Made by a program: the position numbers and the translations under genes. Shown one piece after another: positions 44,957 to 52,944 of a DNA stretch of 64,000 bases. Source of the DNA: Vibrio galatheae (GTDB lineage Bacteria > Pseudomonadota > Gammaproteobacteria > Enterobacterales > Vibrionaceae); the NCBI RefSeq assembly GCF_000967545.1, contig NZ_JXXV01000012.1:62001-126000 (forward strand), in the 5' to 3' direction. Under the pieces are notes generated by a model. The model searched no databases. It was given only the letters and a program-made list of their open reading frames with translations, and was not told the DNA's origin. Position 1 is the stretch's first letter, and each line of letters begins with the position of its first letter.

Positions 44957-46394
44957 TCAAATGAATAATCATTATTTGTCACCCGTCGAGATGATGGCTG
45001 AAGCTGAAAATTTCGCTTTGAGCAAAGCCAAGAAAAGCAGCGTCATGACACTTTGCCTTGCAATCATGGCCGGATTATTCATTGGCCTAGCGTTCTTGTT
45101 TTATATCACGGTCACAACAGGCAGCTCAGAGATCGGTTGGGGATTAAGCCGCTTAGCGGGTGGTATCGCATTTAGTATGGGGCTGATTTTAGTTGTGATT
45201 TGCGGCGGCGAGTTGTTCACCAGTTCAGTTTTATCGAGTATTTCGTGGGCCAATAAGCAAATAAGCTTTTCCAATATGCTTGCAGGATGGGGAAAAGTTT
45301 ATGTCGGAAACTTTATTGGTGCCATGTTGCTGTTGCTCATTGTAACCAGTGCCGGGCTATACCAAATGGACCATGGTCAATGGGGCATCAATGCGCTAAA
45401 CATCGCACAACATAAGCTACACCATACTCCCGTTGAGGCATTCGCACTGGGAGTACTTTGTAATCTTTTGGTCTGCCTCGCTATTTGGCTAACCTTCAGC
45501 AGTAGCAATGCCATGACTAAAGCTGCGATGACCATTTTGCCTGTTGCAATGTTTGTATCAAGCGGCTTTGAACACTGCGTCGCCAACATGTTTATGGTTC
45601 CTCTAGGTATTGTTATTCATACCTTCGCACCAGAGAGCTTTTGGCATCAGATCGGCGTTAACCAAGCTCAGTTTTCTGATCTCAGCATTCATCAGTTTGT
45701 ATTTGCCAACCTTATTCCCGTAACGCTGGGAAATATCCTTGGCGGCTCGGTACTTGTCGGGCTGGCCAACTGGGCAATCTATCGCAGGCCACAAATAAAA
45801 GCGGCCAATCTTCACTTAATTACCACAACAACTCAGATTCAATCGGCTAAGGAAATCAGCATGAACAACCATCTTAATGCAACAGATATTATGAATAGCA
45901 AACCACTCGTATTAAGGGCGGAAATGACGACTGCTGTCGCCATTGATATGTTACTCGACAACCAGTTGATAGCGGCACCCGTGTGTACACCCGAGGGGCA
46001 TTTAGTCGGTGTTTTATCCGCGCATGACGTGATGGTTGATCTTTGGTGCCAAGATTACCTCCCCCCAAAAACGCAAACCGTTGCCGAGCTTATGACCAAG
46101 GATGTCATTGCTATTGATGCGGCGGACAAGTTGGTCGATATTGTTGAATTTATGTGTATTGATAAAGATAAGCTCTATCCAACAACAAGTATGGGTATTG
46201 CCACCCAATTCACCTCTTTATCATTAGAAGAGAGAGCAAAAAGCATGAAAGTGAGTAAGCCGCACATGTTACCTGTGCTCGATAACGGAATATTAGTCGG
46301 TGTGGTGAGTCGAGAAGAAATATTAACCGCTTTGCGTCCGATTTATGGAGAGCGAGTGAGTATTGTTGAATCACCGGAGCTTCAATCGGCGTAA
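44946..46394 (+). CDS. focA: Formate/nitrite transporter (FocA/NirC family) fused to CBS domains
   Basis: A 482-residue protein. Residues 1-275 are a formate-nitrite channel with six helices. GLSRLAGGIAFSMGLILVVICGGELFTS and KVYVGNFIGAM are family signatures, and the pore His is in GFEHCVANMFMVPLG, as in E. coli FocA His209. Residues 305-470 hold a CBS pair (MNSKPLVLRAEMTTAVAIDM... HLVGVLSAHDVM, and MTKDVIAIDAADKLVDIVEFM... LVGVVSREEI). CBS domains bind adenine nucleotides, so the channel may be gated by energy state. E. coli FocA has only 285 residues. Starts at 44928 (TTG), 44946 or 44961 are possible. Confidence 0.85.
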   Translation: MTRDQMNNHYLSPVEMMAEAENFALSKAKKSSVMTLCLAIMAGLFIGLAFLFYITVTTGSSEIGWGLSRLAGGIAFSMGLILVVICGGELFTSSVLSSISWANKQISFSNMLAGWGKVYVGNFIGAMLLLLIVTSAGLYQMDHGQWGINALNIAQHKLHHTPVEAFALGVLCNLLVCLAIWLTFSSSNAMTKAAMTILPVAMFVSSGFEHCVANMFMVPLGIVIHTFAPESFWHQIGVNQAQFSDLSIHQFVFANLIPVTLGNILGGSVLVGLANWAIYRRPQIKAANLHLITTTTQIQSAKEISMNNHLNATDIMNSKPLVLRAEMTTAVAIDMLLDNQLIAAPVCTPEGHLVGVLSAHDVMVDLWCQDYLPPKTQTVAELMTKDVIAIDAADKLVDIVEFMCIDKDKLYPTTSMGIATQFTSLSLEERAKSMKVSKPHMLPVLDNGILVGVVSREEILTALRPIYGERVSIVESPELQSA

Positions 46395-46451
46395 GTACAA
46401 AACACTACCACGCAACGCTAGGTTTTTGGTTAGGAAATAAGTCGCTTGACC

Positions 46452-46478
46452 AAAAAAGCCCCCGGTATTCTGGGGGCT
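46452..46478 (-). terminator. Terminator after yceI
   Basis: On the minus strand AGCCCCC pairs with GGGGGCT, followed by a run of T. It may also stop focA transcripts. Confidence 0.8.
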
Positions 46479-46498
46479 AATTACTACTTAATCGTTGA

Positions 46499-47068
46499 TT
46501 ACTTCTTAATGCCTTCTACATGAAGTTCCATGTCGACATAACTAGAAGTACCCATAACGGCGATATTGAAATCCGCTAACTCTAGGCGTGTCGTACCGTA
46601 GAAACCTGCACGCTGACCACCCCATGGGTCTTGACCAGCACCGACAAACGTTGCATCGATGGTAATCGGCTTAGTCACGCCGTGAAGGTTAAGATCACCA
46701 TTGACTTCAAGTTTGCCTTCACCTTTATCAACAACACTAGTACTGGTAAATGTTGCTTTTGGATACTTAGACGCATCAATAAAGTCGCTGCTGCGGATGT
46801 GCTTATCACGTTCAGCTTGGTTTGAATCCAAGCTGGTTGTATCTACATTGACCATCACTTTAGAAGCCGAAACGTTAGCTGGGTCGTAAGAAAATTCGCC
46901 ATCAAAAGTGTTAAAACGACCTTTAATAAAGCTGTATCCTAGGTGGCTCACTTTAAAGTTAACTGAAGCATGAGCACCTTTAGTATCGATCATGTAATCC
47001 GCCGCGCTTGCACCAAATGGTAATGCCATTACCATTGCTAGTCCTGTAGCAAATAACGTTTTTTTCAT
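46499..47068 (-). CDS. yceI: YceI-family periplasmic protein
   Basis: A 189-residue periplasmic protein: signal peptide MKKTLFATGLAMVMALPFGASA, then a lipocalin-like YceI domain (YMIDTKGAHASVNFKVSHLGYS, DGEFSYDP, LEVNGDLNLHGVTKPI). YceI proteins bind polyisoprenoid lipids, such as quinone-like molecules. Its start overlaps the stop of the cytochrome b561 gene by four bases, the same pairing as yceJ-yceI of E. coli. The pair probably moves electrons or lipid in the inner membrane and periplasm. Confidence 0.93.
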   Translation of the reverse strand: MKKTLFATGLAMVMALPFGASAADYMIDTKGAHASVNFKVSHLGYSFIKGRFNTFDGEFSYDPANVSASKVMVNVDTTSLDSNQAERDKHIRSSDFIDASKYPKATFTSTSVVDKGEGKLEVNGDLNLHGVTKPITIDATFVGAGQDPWGGQRAGFYGTTRLELADFNIAVMGTSSYVDMELHVEGIKK

Positions 47069-47604
47069 TTTGAAGCTCCTATCATTTTGCGTAGCGTGTT
47101 GTCTTTGTTAATAAAATGGTGTTTTAAAGCGGCAACCGCGTGGGCTGCTGCAATCAATATCAGAGACCAGGCCGCGTAGTAATGTACCTGACCTGAAATA
47201 TCAGCTTGGTTTTCAAATAGAGCGCCCAAACCAGGGACGGTAAACCAGTTGAAAACATCAATTCCTCGCCCATCTTCCGTAGAGATAAGATATCCCGACA
47301 TAAATAGCGTTAGCATTATGATGTACATAACTAAATGCGCGATCTTAGCGCCAATAACTTCATAAGCCGCGCCTTCGATTTTAGGTGACGCAGTCACTAG
47401 CTTCCAAACGAATCTGAATAGTGTAAGACCTGCCAGTAATAGCCCTATCGATTTATGCCAATGTGGCGCAGTGCGATACCATTCACTGTAGTAAGACAAA
47501 TCAACCATCCATAACCCTACAGCAAACAAGCCAACAATGACTAAAGCTGAAAGCCAGTGAACAGCTCGCGTCACTAGATTGTAGCTTTTAACTTCTGAAT
47601 TCAT
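47065..47604 (-). CDS. yceJ: Cytochrome b561 family protein (YceJ-like)
   Basis: A 179-residue inner-membrane protein with four helices. Haem-ligand candidates are the His residues in TRAVHWLSALVI, APHWHKSIGLLLAG and GQVHYYAAWSLILIAAAHAVAAL. The family shuttles electrons between quinone and periplasmic acceptors. It is the first gene of the unit with yceI and overlaps it by four bases. Length matches E. coli YceJ (about 188). Confidence 0.9.
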   Translation of the reverse strand: MNSEVKSYNLVTRAVHWLSALVIVGLFAVGLWMVDLSYYSEWYRTAPHWHKSIGLLLAGLTLFRFVWKLVTASPKIEGAAYEVIGAKIAHLVMYIIMLTLFMSGYLISTEDGRGIDVFNWFTVPGLGALFENQADISGQVHYYAAWSLILIAAAHAVAALKHHFINKDNTLRKMIGASK

Positions 47605-47757
47605 CTGCCCATCCTAAAATGTTAATGACTCTTGTTTTGATTAAGAGTACTGAGTTCAGCCTATCTGCAACAGATTATTTACCATTCTTTACATAAGTGA
47701 AACGTGTGTACATTGAATGAGTCGTTCGAAAATTTTGAAGGAACTTTGTTATGATTA

Positions 47758-48006
47758 TTAGAACGGATTATCTTGTTCTATTTCATAAATTTCATCTGCA
47801 ATATCAATGATTTTCCTTTGGATTATTGATTGCGCATCAAACAGGCCTTTGTTGTAAAAAGCAGGGCCAAAATGACTTATAATGAAGTCAAAAAGAAAGT
47901 CCGCATCAAATTGACCGAACTCTATATCGAGCTCATTTTCAATATAGTGCTGTAGCGCGCTGGACATCACTTGCTTTTGTTGTGATGTAAATTCAATCTT
48001 AGACAT
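47758..48006 (-). CDS. DUF2164 family protein
   Basis: An 82-residue soluble acidic protein with the DUF2164 pattern: IEFTSQQKQVMSSALQHYIENELDIEFGQFDADFLFDFI, then FGPAFYNKGLFDAQ and a helical end. The family is widespread in proteobacteria and has no known function. It stands alone between yceJ and the gene of the 219-residue unknown, with a GAGTGAGGGG-type ribosome site. Confidence 0.8.
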   Translation of the reverse strand: MSKIEFTSQQKQVMSSALQHYIENELDIEFGQFDADFLFDFIISHFGPAFYNKGLFDAQSIIQRKIIDIADEIYEIEQDNPF

Positions 48007-48093
48007 AAACCCCTCACTCCCTTCTGTTTTTGTCGAATAAGTGTAACGAAAGTTGTCTGGCGCATGGTAGTCTAGTGTCGCATATTGACCATT

Positions 48094-48744
48094 ATGGAGA
48101 GATGGATCTTGTTATTGGATGTGCTGGTTCAAAGCGTTAATGAATTTCAGGCTGACTGTATGGTCTTGTGCGAGAAGCACTACCCGACCATTCATAATAG
48201 AGGAATGAGTGAACATCATCTCGGTCTCGCATTTGCTAGGCGCCTGTCGCGCACATTAACTGAGTTCGGTCATGATTACGATTATCAACCTCTAGACTGT
48301 AACCCCAACACCGATTTACCGCATCACTACCGTGTTAGTTCCGAAATCGGCACAGTTTGGGTGCTCACCTCTCATCTAGTTAGTGCAGGACCATCTTGTC
48401 GTAAAAAGCTATTCAGAACGATTTCTCAATGGCAAGAAGAGTATGGCTATGCAATTCAACCTAATGATTTACTGCTTCTACTTACCGATCACTGGATAAC
48501 ACGCAACAAGCAAAGCCGTGAACTTTTGCATTGGTGGACAGGTCGTCTTCCCGACGAAATTGACGAGTATCGACTGCAAGGAATCACGCTGTACGAAAGC
48601 GAATCTTTGCTCGCCCAGTCACTTGAACAACACTTTAATGTCAGCCCATACTTCGTCAAGTTTACCCATCCATTAAAACGCGCGACGGATAAACAAATGG
48701 TACGTAAATACATCCAGCTCTACTCTGTCATTCAATTAAGTTAG
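48094..48744 (+). CDS. Unknown protein, about 216 residues
   Basis: I do not recognise this protein. It is soluble, with many aromatic and His residues in the first half (HYPTIHNRGMSEHHLGLAFARR) and a conserved-looking LLTDHWITRNKQSRELLHWWTGRLPDE in the middle. There is no signal or membrane segment. The start is uncertain: ATG 48094 lacks a ribosome site, while TTG 48109 has GGAGA about nine bases upstream and may be the real one. It lies 67 bases before the lipase gene in the same direction, so the two may form an operon. Confidence 0.65.
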   Translation: MERWILLLDVLVQSVNEFQADCMVLCEKHYPTIHNRGMSEHHLGLAFARRLSRTLTEFGHDYDYQPLDCNPNTDLPHHYRVSSEIGTVWVLTSHLVSAGPSCRKKLFRTISQWQEEYGYAIQPNDLLLLLTDHWITRNKQSRELLHWWTGRLPDEIDEYRLQGITLYESESLLAQSLEQHFNVSPYFVKFTHPLKRATDKQMVRKYIQLYSVIQLS

Positions 48745-48811
48745 TTGGACAATACTGTCATATCACCTTCATTGTTGTGGCTGATACTTTTTTGAGTATC
48801 GTGTCGAATAA

Positions 48812-49609
48812 GTGAAAAGAGTGAAGACATTAAAACGTTATCAATATGAAAGGTATGCGGTACTGTGTAATCTTGCCTATCAACCTACCCTACGTCAGAC
48901 TCAATATGGATTTTCACCACGCGGTCAACGTGTGATCTCAAATCGCTTCGGCCAGCCCATGATTCGTGTTCTATGGCATGTAGACAAAGAAGAAGCGATT
49001 GTGGTGATCAAAGGCTCCCACAATCTTTATGATTGGCTGTTAAATTTGGCATTGTGGCAGAAAGATTGTCGAGACTACCAATTGCCATACGCCATTCACG
49101 CCGGATACGCGTATTTGCTGCGCCAAGAAAGCTCGCCGACGCGAAATCAAGACACGCTCGGTATTAGCGTCATTGATAAGCTGTTTGAAACCTTGCGCTA
49201 TCTGGTCGCTATCGGTAAGCGAATAACTTTTACTGGTCATTCCTCAGGGGGAGCATTAGGCTGTGTGCTCGCCGATAAACTCGAACGTGAAAGCCCCAAA
49301 AGTATCAAGAGAGTGGTCACGTTTGGCCAACCTGCGATCGGTGGTTACGCTTTTCATCGTCACTACTGTCTGTCACATAAGACTTATCGTATCTGCTGTG
49401 ATTTGGACATAGTCACCTTCTTGCCCCCCCTACCACTTCTTTATATGCATGTAGGTAAAATGCTCTGGTTGTACAATGGGAAAATACACGAAAACACCCC
49501 AACTTGGCGCCGGTTAGCACTGTCTTTGTTTTCTTGGATTGTTCGGCCATTTTCCTATCATCTGATGTCAAAATACATTCGTAATAAAGACTTTTTTGAT
49601 GAGAGATAG
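48812..49609 (+). CDS. Class 3 lipase-family protein
   Basis: A 265-residue alpha/beta hydrolase of the class 3 (fungal triacylglycerol) lipase type. The nucleophile is in the elbow ITFTGHSSGGALGCVLADKL near residue 140. An Asp in CCDLDIVTFLPP and a His in PFSYHLMSKYI complete a plausible triad. There is no signal peptide, so it acts in the cytoplasm unless exported in another way. Start is GTG 48812 (or GTG 48821 three codons on). It follows a gene of unknown function; an effector-like role cannot be excluded but no secretion genes are near. Confidence 0.8.
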   Translation: MKRVKTLKRYQYERYAVLCNLAYQPTLRQTQYGFSPRGQRVISNRFGQPMIRVLWHVDKEEAIVVIKGSHNLYDWLLNLALWQKDCRDYQLPYAIHAGYAYLLRQESSPTRNQDTLGISVIDKLFETLRYLVAIGKRITFTGHSSGGALGCVLADKLERESPKSIKRVVTFGQPAIGGYAFHRHYCLSHKTYRICCDLDIVTFLPPLPLLYMHVGKMLWLYNGKIHENTPTWRRLALSLFSWIVRPFSYHLMSKYIRNKDFFDER

Positions 49610-49710
49610 CGCGACATAAACGATTATTGACACATATCACTATAAATCTCATTGTTATTATTTAAATTTGAGCCAGCTTCTAAACTTTAGAGTTAGATTA
49701 GCAGTCAGGA

Positions 49711-49740
49711 TTGACACTATCACGTCATTGTCAATATTAT
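49711..49740 (+). promoter_or_regulatory. Sigma-70-like promoter for the EAL gene
   Basis: TTGACA and TATTAT are separated by 18 bases. TTGACA also forms an inverted repeat with TGTCAA inside the same stretch, so a repressor could bind over the promoter. Confidence 0.55.
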
Positions 49741-49795
49741 GCCAGTAGTTTGCACTACTCCGTGCGGAAAAGACGTTTAGAGGTTATTGATAGGT

Positions 49796-50581
49796 ATGAT
49801 CCTGGTCACTGAGCAACAGTTTGTGGATTGCCTTTCGTTTAATGACGAGAATCAATATATTGGTAAATACAAGAACTTAACACTTTCAAGTGTCTATCAG
49901 CCAATTTTTGACTCTATGCATACCATCATTGGCTTCGAAGCGCTGGTTCGTATTCACGACGAAGATTCAGGTGCGATTCGCCCAGATCAATTTTTTCATA
50001 ATGAGAGCATCAATTTTGATGATAAAATCAATGTCGAACGTATTAGCAGAGCGCTGCATATTCGTAATTTTTCTCGCTCTCAATATAGCCATCTGAAGTT
50101 GTTTCTCAATGTCTTACCCTCCGCTGGCGAGTATTTTGCGTTGGAGAACATCAGTTCTAGCTTACTCAACCAACGCTTAAAAGCCATCGGCTTGGATAAC
50201 TCTCAGTTAGTGATGGAGGTTGTTGAATTAGACGCATCCAATGAGGACAATCTTAAACTTGCTATGCATCGATTGTCTGAGTTTGGTTTTAACGTTGCTA
50301 TCGATGATTTTGGCGTGAATGCTTCAAACCGCACCAGAGCGGAGCAGTTGCAACCTGATTTCATTAAGTTTGATCGATCTTTGCTCTTATCCTACATGTC
50401 GGGCGATCGCTCCCCACTTGTGTCAGGGATTCAACTAGCCAAAAGGCTTGGCGCAAAAGTCGTTGTCGAAGGAATAGAAACTAAGCAGCAGCTATCCGCG
50501 ATGCGTACTTTAGGCGTTGATCACCTGCAAGGTTACTTTTTAGCTATGCCTGAACCACTGGCGTCGGTTTTCGACAACTAA
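49796..50581 (+). CDS. EAL-domain cyclic-di-GMP phosphodiesterase
   Basis: A 261-residue protein made of a single EAL domain after a 30-residue head. Motifs: YQPIFDSMHTIIGFEALVR (EAL itself), FLNVLPS with the metal-binding Asn, MEVVELD, AIDDFGVNASN (the DDFG loop), FIKFDRSLL, VVEGIET and LQGYF. The main metal and catalytic residues are present, so it can probably hydrolyse cyclic di-GMP. No sensor domain is attached. Start is uncertain: TTG 49787 or ATG 49796; AGAGG lies at 49779-49783. It stands alone. Confidence 0.87.
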   Translation: MILVTEQQFVDCLSFNDENQYIGKYKNLTLSSVYQPIFDSMHTIIGFEALVRIHDEDSGAIRPDQFFHNESINFDDKINVERISRALHIRNFSRSQYSHLKLFLNVLPSAGEYFALENISSSLLNQRLKAIGLDNSQLVMEVVELDASNEDNLKLAMHRLSEFGFNVAIDDFGVNASNRTRAEQLQPDFIKFDRSLLLSYMSGDRSPLVSGIQLAKRLGAKVVVEGIETKQQLSAMRTLGVDHLQGYFLAMPEPLASVFDN

Positions 50582-50602
50582 AGCTTTGTTTACAAGGCTT
50601 TT
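50581..50602 (+). terminator. Weak terminator after the EAL gene
   Basis: AAGCTTTG and CAAGGCTT arms with one wobble pair and a TTTA loop, followed by TTCTC. It starts at the stop codon. Confidence 0.45.
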
Positions 50603-50892
50603 CTCGCTGTGTACGCTCTAATGAGTCCAAATGTCTCGTCAGTTATAAACCTCAGCCAATAGCATTATTTTCTTTAGTAAACCTATCCAAACATGCTTCA
50701 TTTAGCATCATTATCATCTACCCAATTATTAATCTACCGTAGATTACGCCATTAAAATTTATTTCAATAATTTATTGCCCTAGATCATCAGAAGTTCATA
50801 TAGAACTCGTGCTACAGCCCCCCCTTAGGTACATTCTCTGTCAAGATTTGAAACACTTTGTTTATATTTTTATATGACTTGAGGGGACTTCA
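50582..50892 (+). promoter_or_regulatory. dcuC promoter region
   Basis: Three candidate sites stand out. AATCTAC-C-GTAGATT (50731-50745) is a perfect palindrome. TTGCCCTAGATCAT (50775-50788) agrees with the FNR consensus TTGATNNNNATCAA at seven of ten bases. CCCCCCCTTAGGTA (50818-50831) resembles the NarP site in the nap promoter. The gene start has a GAGGGG ribosome site. Anaerobic and nitrate control would make sense for a C4-dicarboxylate carrier. Confidence 0.45.
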
Positions 50893-52260
50893 ATGTTGGA
50901 ACTCTTAATCGGCCTATTCGTCACCGTTGCGGTAGGCTACTTTATTGTTAAAGGCTATAAACCGGCAGGCGTGTTACTCACCGCGGGCGTACTGCTACTC
51001 ATTTTAACCGGCTTAATTGGGCACGCTGTATTACCAAGCAAAATTGCTTCGACAGGCAACATATTTACTGATTCACTTGAGTACGTTAAGTACATGCTCC
51101 AGTATCGTGGCGGTGGTCTTGGTATGCAGATCATGTTGCTATGTGGCTTTGCTTCCTACATGACACATATTGGTGCTAACAATGTCGTTGTAAAACAGTT
51201 TTCAAAACCACTGTCGTTTATTAAATCTCCTTACGTGCTGTTGGTTGCGGCCTATATTGTGGCTTGTTTGATGTCGCTAGCAGTCAGTTCAGCTACAGGT
51301 CTCGGTGTACTCTTGATGGCTACCCTATTCCCAATGATGACAGCGATGGGGATTTCACGCCCAGCTGCGGTTGCGGTATGTGCTTCTCCAGCTGCAATCA
51401 TATTGTCGCCAACGTCTGGTGATGTCGTTATTGCAGCTGAGAAATCCGGGCTTGCGCTCGATGTTTTTGCTGTGCAAACCGTATTGCCTGTGTCTATCTG
51501 TGCCATCATAGTGATGTCTGCGGCGGCCTATTTCTGGAATAGATACCTAGATAAAAAAGACAATTCACCGATGGAACGAGTGGACGTGTCGGAAATGGAA
51601 GTCAATGCGCCAGCTTTCTACGCAATATTGCCTTTCCTGCCCATTTTCGGGGTGTTCCTTTTTAATGGCCGTACCATACCTGGCTTAGAGCTCGATATTT
51701 ATACCATTGTCGTCCTTTCTATCTTTGTCGGTGCATTAGTTAACTTTGCCGTACAGCGCTTTGACGGTAAGAAAACCTTGGAAGATTTAGAGTCTTGCTA
51801 TGAAGGCATGGCTGATGCCTTTAAGGGCGTTGTCATGCTCTTAGTCGCGGCAGGCGTGTTTGCTCAGGGCCTGATGTCGATTGGTGCAATTGACAACCTA
51901 CTCCACCTTGCTGAAACTGCGGGGGCTGGCGGCATCGCACTGATGTTTATCCTTACGGGTTTAACGGTTGCTGCAGCAATTGCGACGGGTTCAGGTAACG
52001 CGCCATTCTATGCGTTTGTCGAGCTCGCTCCTTCGTTGGCGGCGAAAATGGGCCTAAACCCAGCATTTTTGATTATTCCTATGTTGCAAGCCTCCAATTT
52101 AGGTCGTACGATTTCTCCAGTTTCTGGTGTTATTGTCGCAACATCAGGTATGGCAAATATCAGCCCATTTGAAGTGGTAAAACGTACCTCTGTACCGGTA
52201 TTGTGTGGTTTAGCAACGGTGATTATCGGCACGCTAATACTGGTTCCAATGTCAGCCTGA
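50893..52260 (+). CDS. dcuC: Anaerobic C4-dicarboxylate transporter DcuC
   Basis: A 455-residue inner-membrane carrier with about 12 helices, matching DcuC, which exports succinate and exchanges it for fumarate or other C4-dicarboxylates during anaerobic growth. Family stretches include MLELLIGLFVTVAVGYFIVKGY at the start, ASPAAIILSPTSGDVVIAAEKSG near residue 165, ATGSGNAPFYAFVELAP near 360 and LQASNLGRTISPVSGVIVATSGM near 400. It is convergent with narP-narQ and shares a terminator with them. No dctA or fumarase gene adjoins. Confidence 0.93.
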   Translation: MLELLIGLFVTVAVGYFIVKGYKPAGVLLTAGVLLLILTGLIGHAVLPSKIASTGNIFTDSLEYVKYMLQYRGGGLGMQIMLLCGFASYMTHIGANNVVVKQFSKPLSFIKSPYVLLVAAYIVACLMSLAVSSATGLGVLLMATLFPMMTAMGISRPAAVAVCASPAAIILSPTSGDVVIAAEKSGLALDVFAVQTVLPVSICAIIVMSAAAYFWNRYLDKKDNSPMERVDVSEMEVNAPAFYAILPFLPIFGVFLFNGRTIPGLELDIYTIVVLSIFVGALVNFAVQRFDGKKTLEDLESCYEGMADAFKGVVMLLVAAGVFAQGLMSIGAIDNLLHLAETAGAGGIALMFILTGLTVAAAIATGSGNAPFYAFVELAPSLAAKMGLNPAFLIIPMLQASNLGRTISPVSGVIVATSGMANISPFEVVKRTSVPVLCGLATVIIGTLILVPMSA

Positions 52261-52266
52261 CACACG

Positions 52267-52294
52267 AAAAGGGCGCTCACATCGAGCGCCCTTG
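52267..52294. terminator. Terminator between dcuC and narP
   Basis: GGGCGCTC and GAGCGCCC arms with a five-base loop. The minus-strand side has TTTT after the stem, so it suits narP best. Confidence 0.8.
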
Positions 52295-52311
52295 CTAATC
52301 GAAACAAGTCT

Positions 52312-52944
52312 CTACTTGCTATCACCATACCGTTCTAGGTACAGAATAGTCGCCGCTGTGCGCGAAGGTACTTGAAGTTTCTTCAACAAGCTCTTCATAT
52401 GCACTTTTACGGTTGATTCAGAAATAAACAGCGTATCGGCGATCTGCTTGTTTCTAAATCCCTTAGCCACCTCTTTTAAGATCTGTAGCTCTCGGTCAGT
52501 CAAGTCCTCAAATACAGAGTGGCTATTCTCGTGTTCTAGTAAGTACCTCGCCACTTCTCTACTGTATGACTTATTTCCTTGCAGAGAGGACTTTAATAAG
52601 CCAATCAACTCATCAGGCTCAGTATCTTTAAGCAAGTAACCATCTGCCCCTGCCTTGACGATTGCTTCAATATCAGCAGGACTGTCTGATACCGTCAAAA
52701 TAACTATGGTCGCATCACACTCATCAGCACGAAGCGCATTGAGGGTATCGAGCCCCGACATGCCTTTCATATTGAGATCAAGCAAGATTAGATCGGGGTT
52801 GTGCTCATGGTTTTGGGCTACCGCTTCTGTTCCGTTGCTCGCCTCAGCAACGACATTAAATTCATCTTCTAAACTCAGCAATTGATTGATGCCACGACGC
52901 ATCAACGGATGGTCATCGACCAATAACACTCTACACTCTGTCAA
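52312..52944 (-). CDS. narP: Nitrate/nitrite response regulator NarP
   Basis: A 210-residue response regulator of the NarL/FixJ family. The receiver (1-120) has DDHPLMRRGINQLL, the phosphorylated Asp in PDLILLDLNMKGMSGL, Thr in VILTVSDS and Lys in YLLKDTEPDEL. The LuxR-type HTH is DLTDRELQILKEVAKGFRNKQIADTLFISESTVKVHMKSLLKKLQV. NarP rather than NarL is chosen because vibrios pair one such regulator with NarQ next to nap. It overlaps narQ by 14 bases and is translated after it. Confidence 0.9.
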   Translation of the reverse strand: MTECRVLLVDDHPLMRRGINQLLSLEDEFNVVAEASNGTEAVAQNHEHNPDLILLDLNMKGMSGLDTLNALRADECDATIVILTVSDSPADIEAIVKAGADGYLLKDTEPDELIGLLKSSLQGNKSYSREVARYLLEHENSHSVFEDLTDRELQILKEVAKGFRNKQIADTLFISESTVKVHMKSLLKKLQVPSRTAATILYLERYGDSK

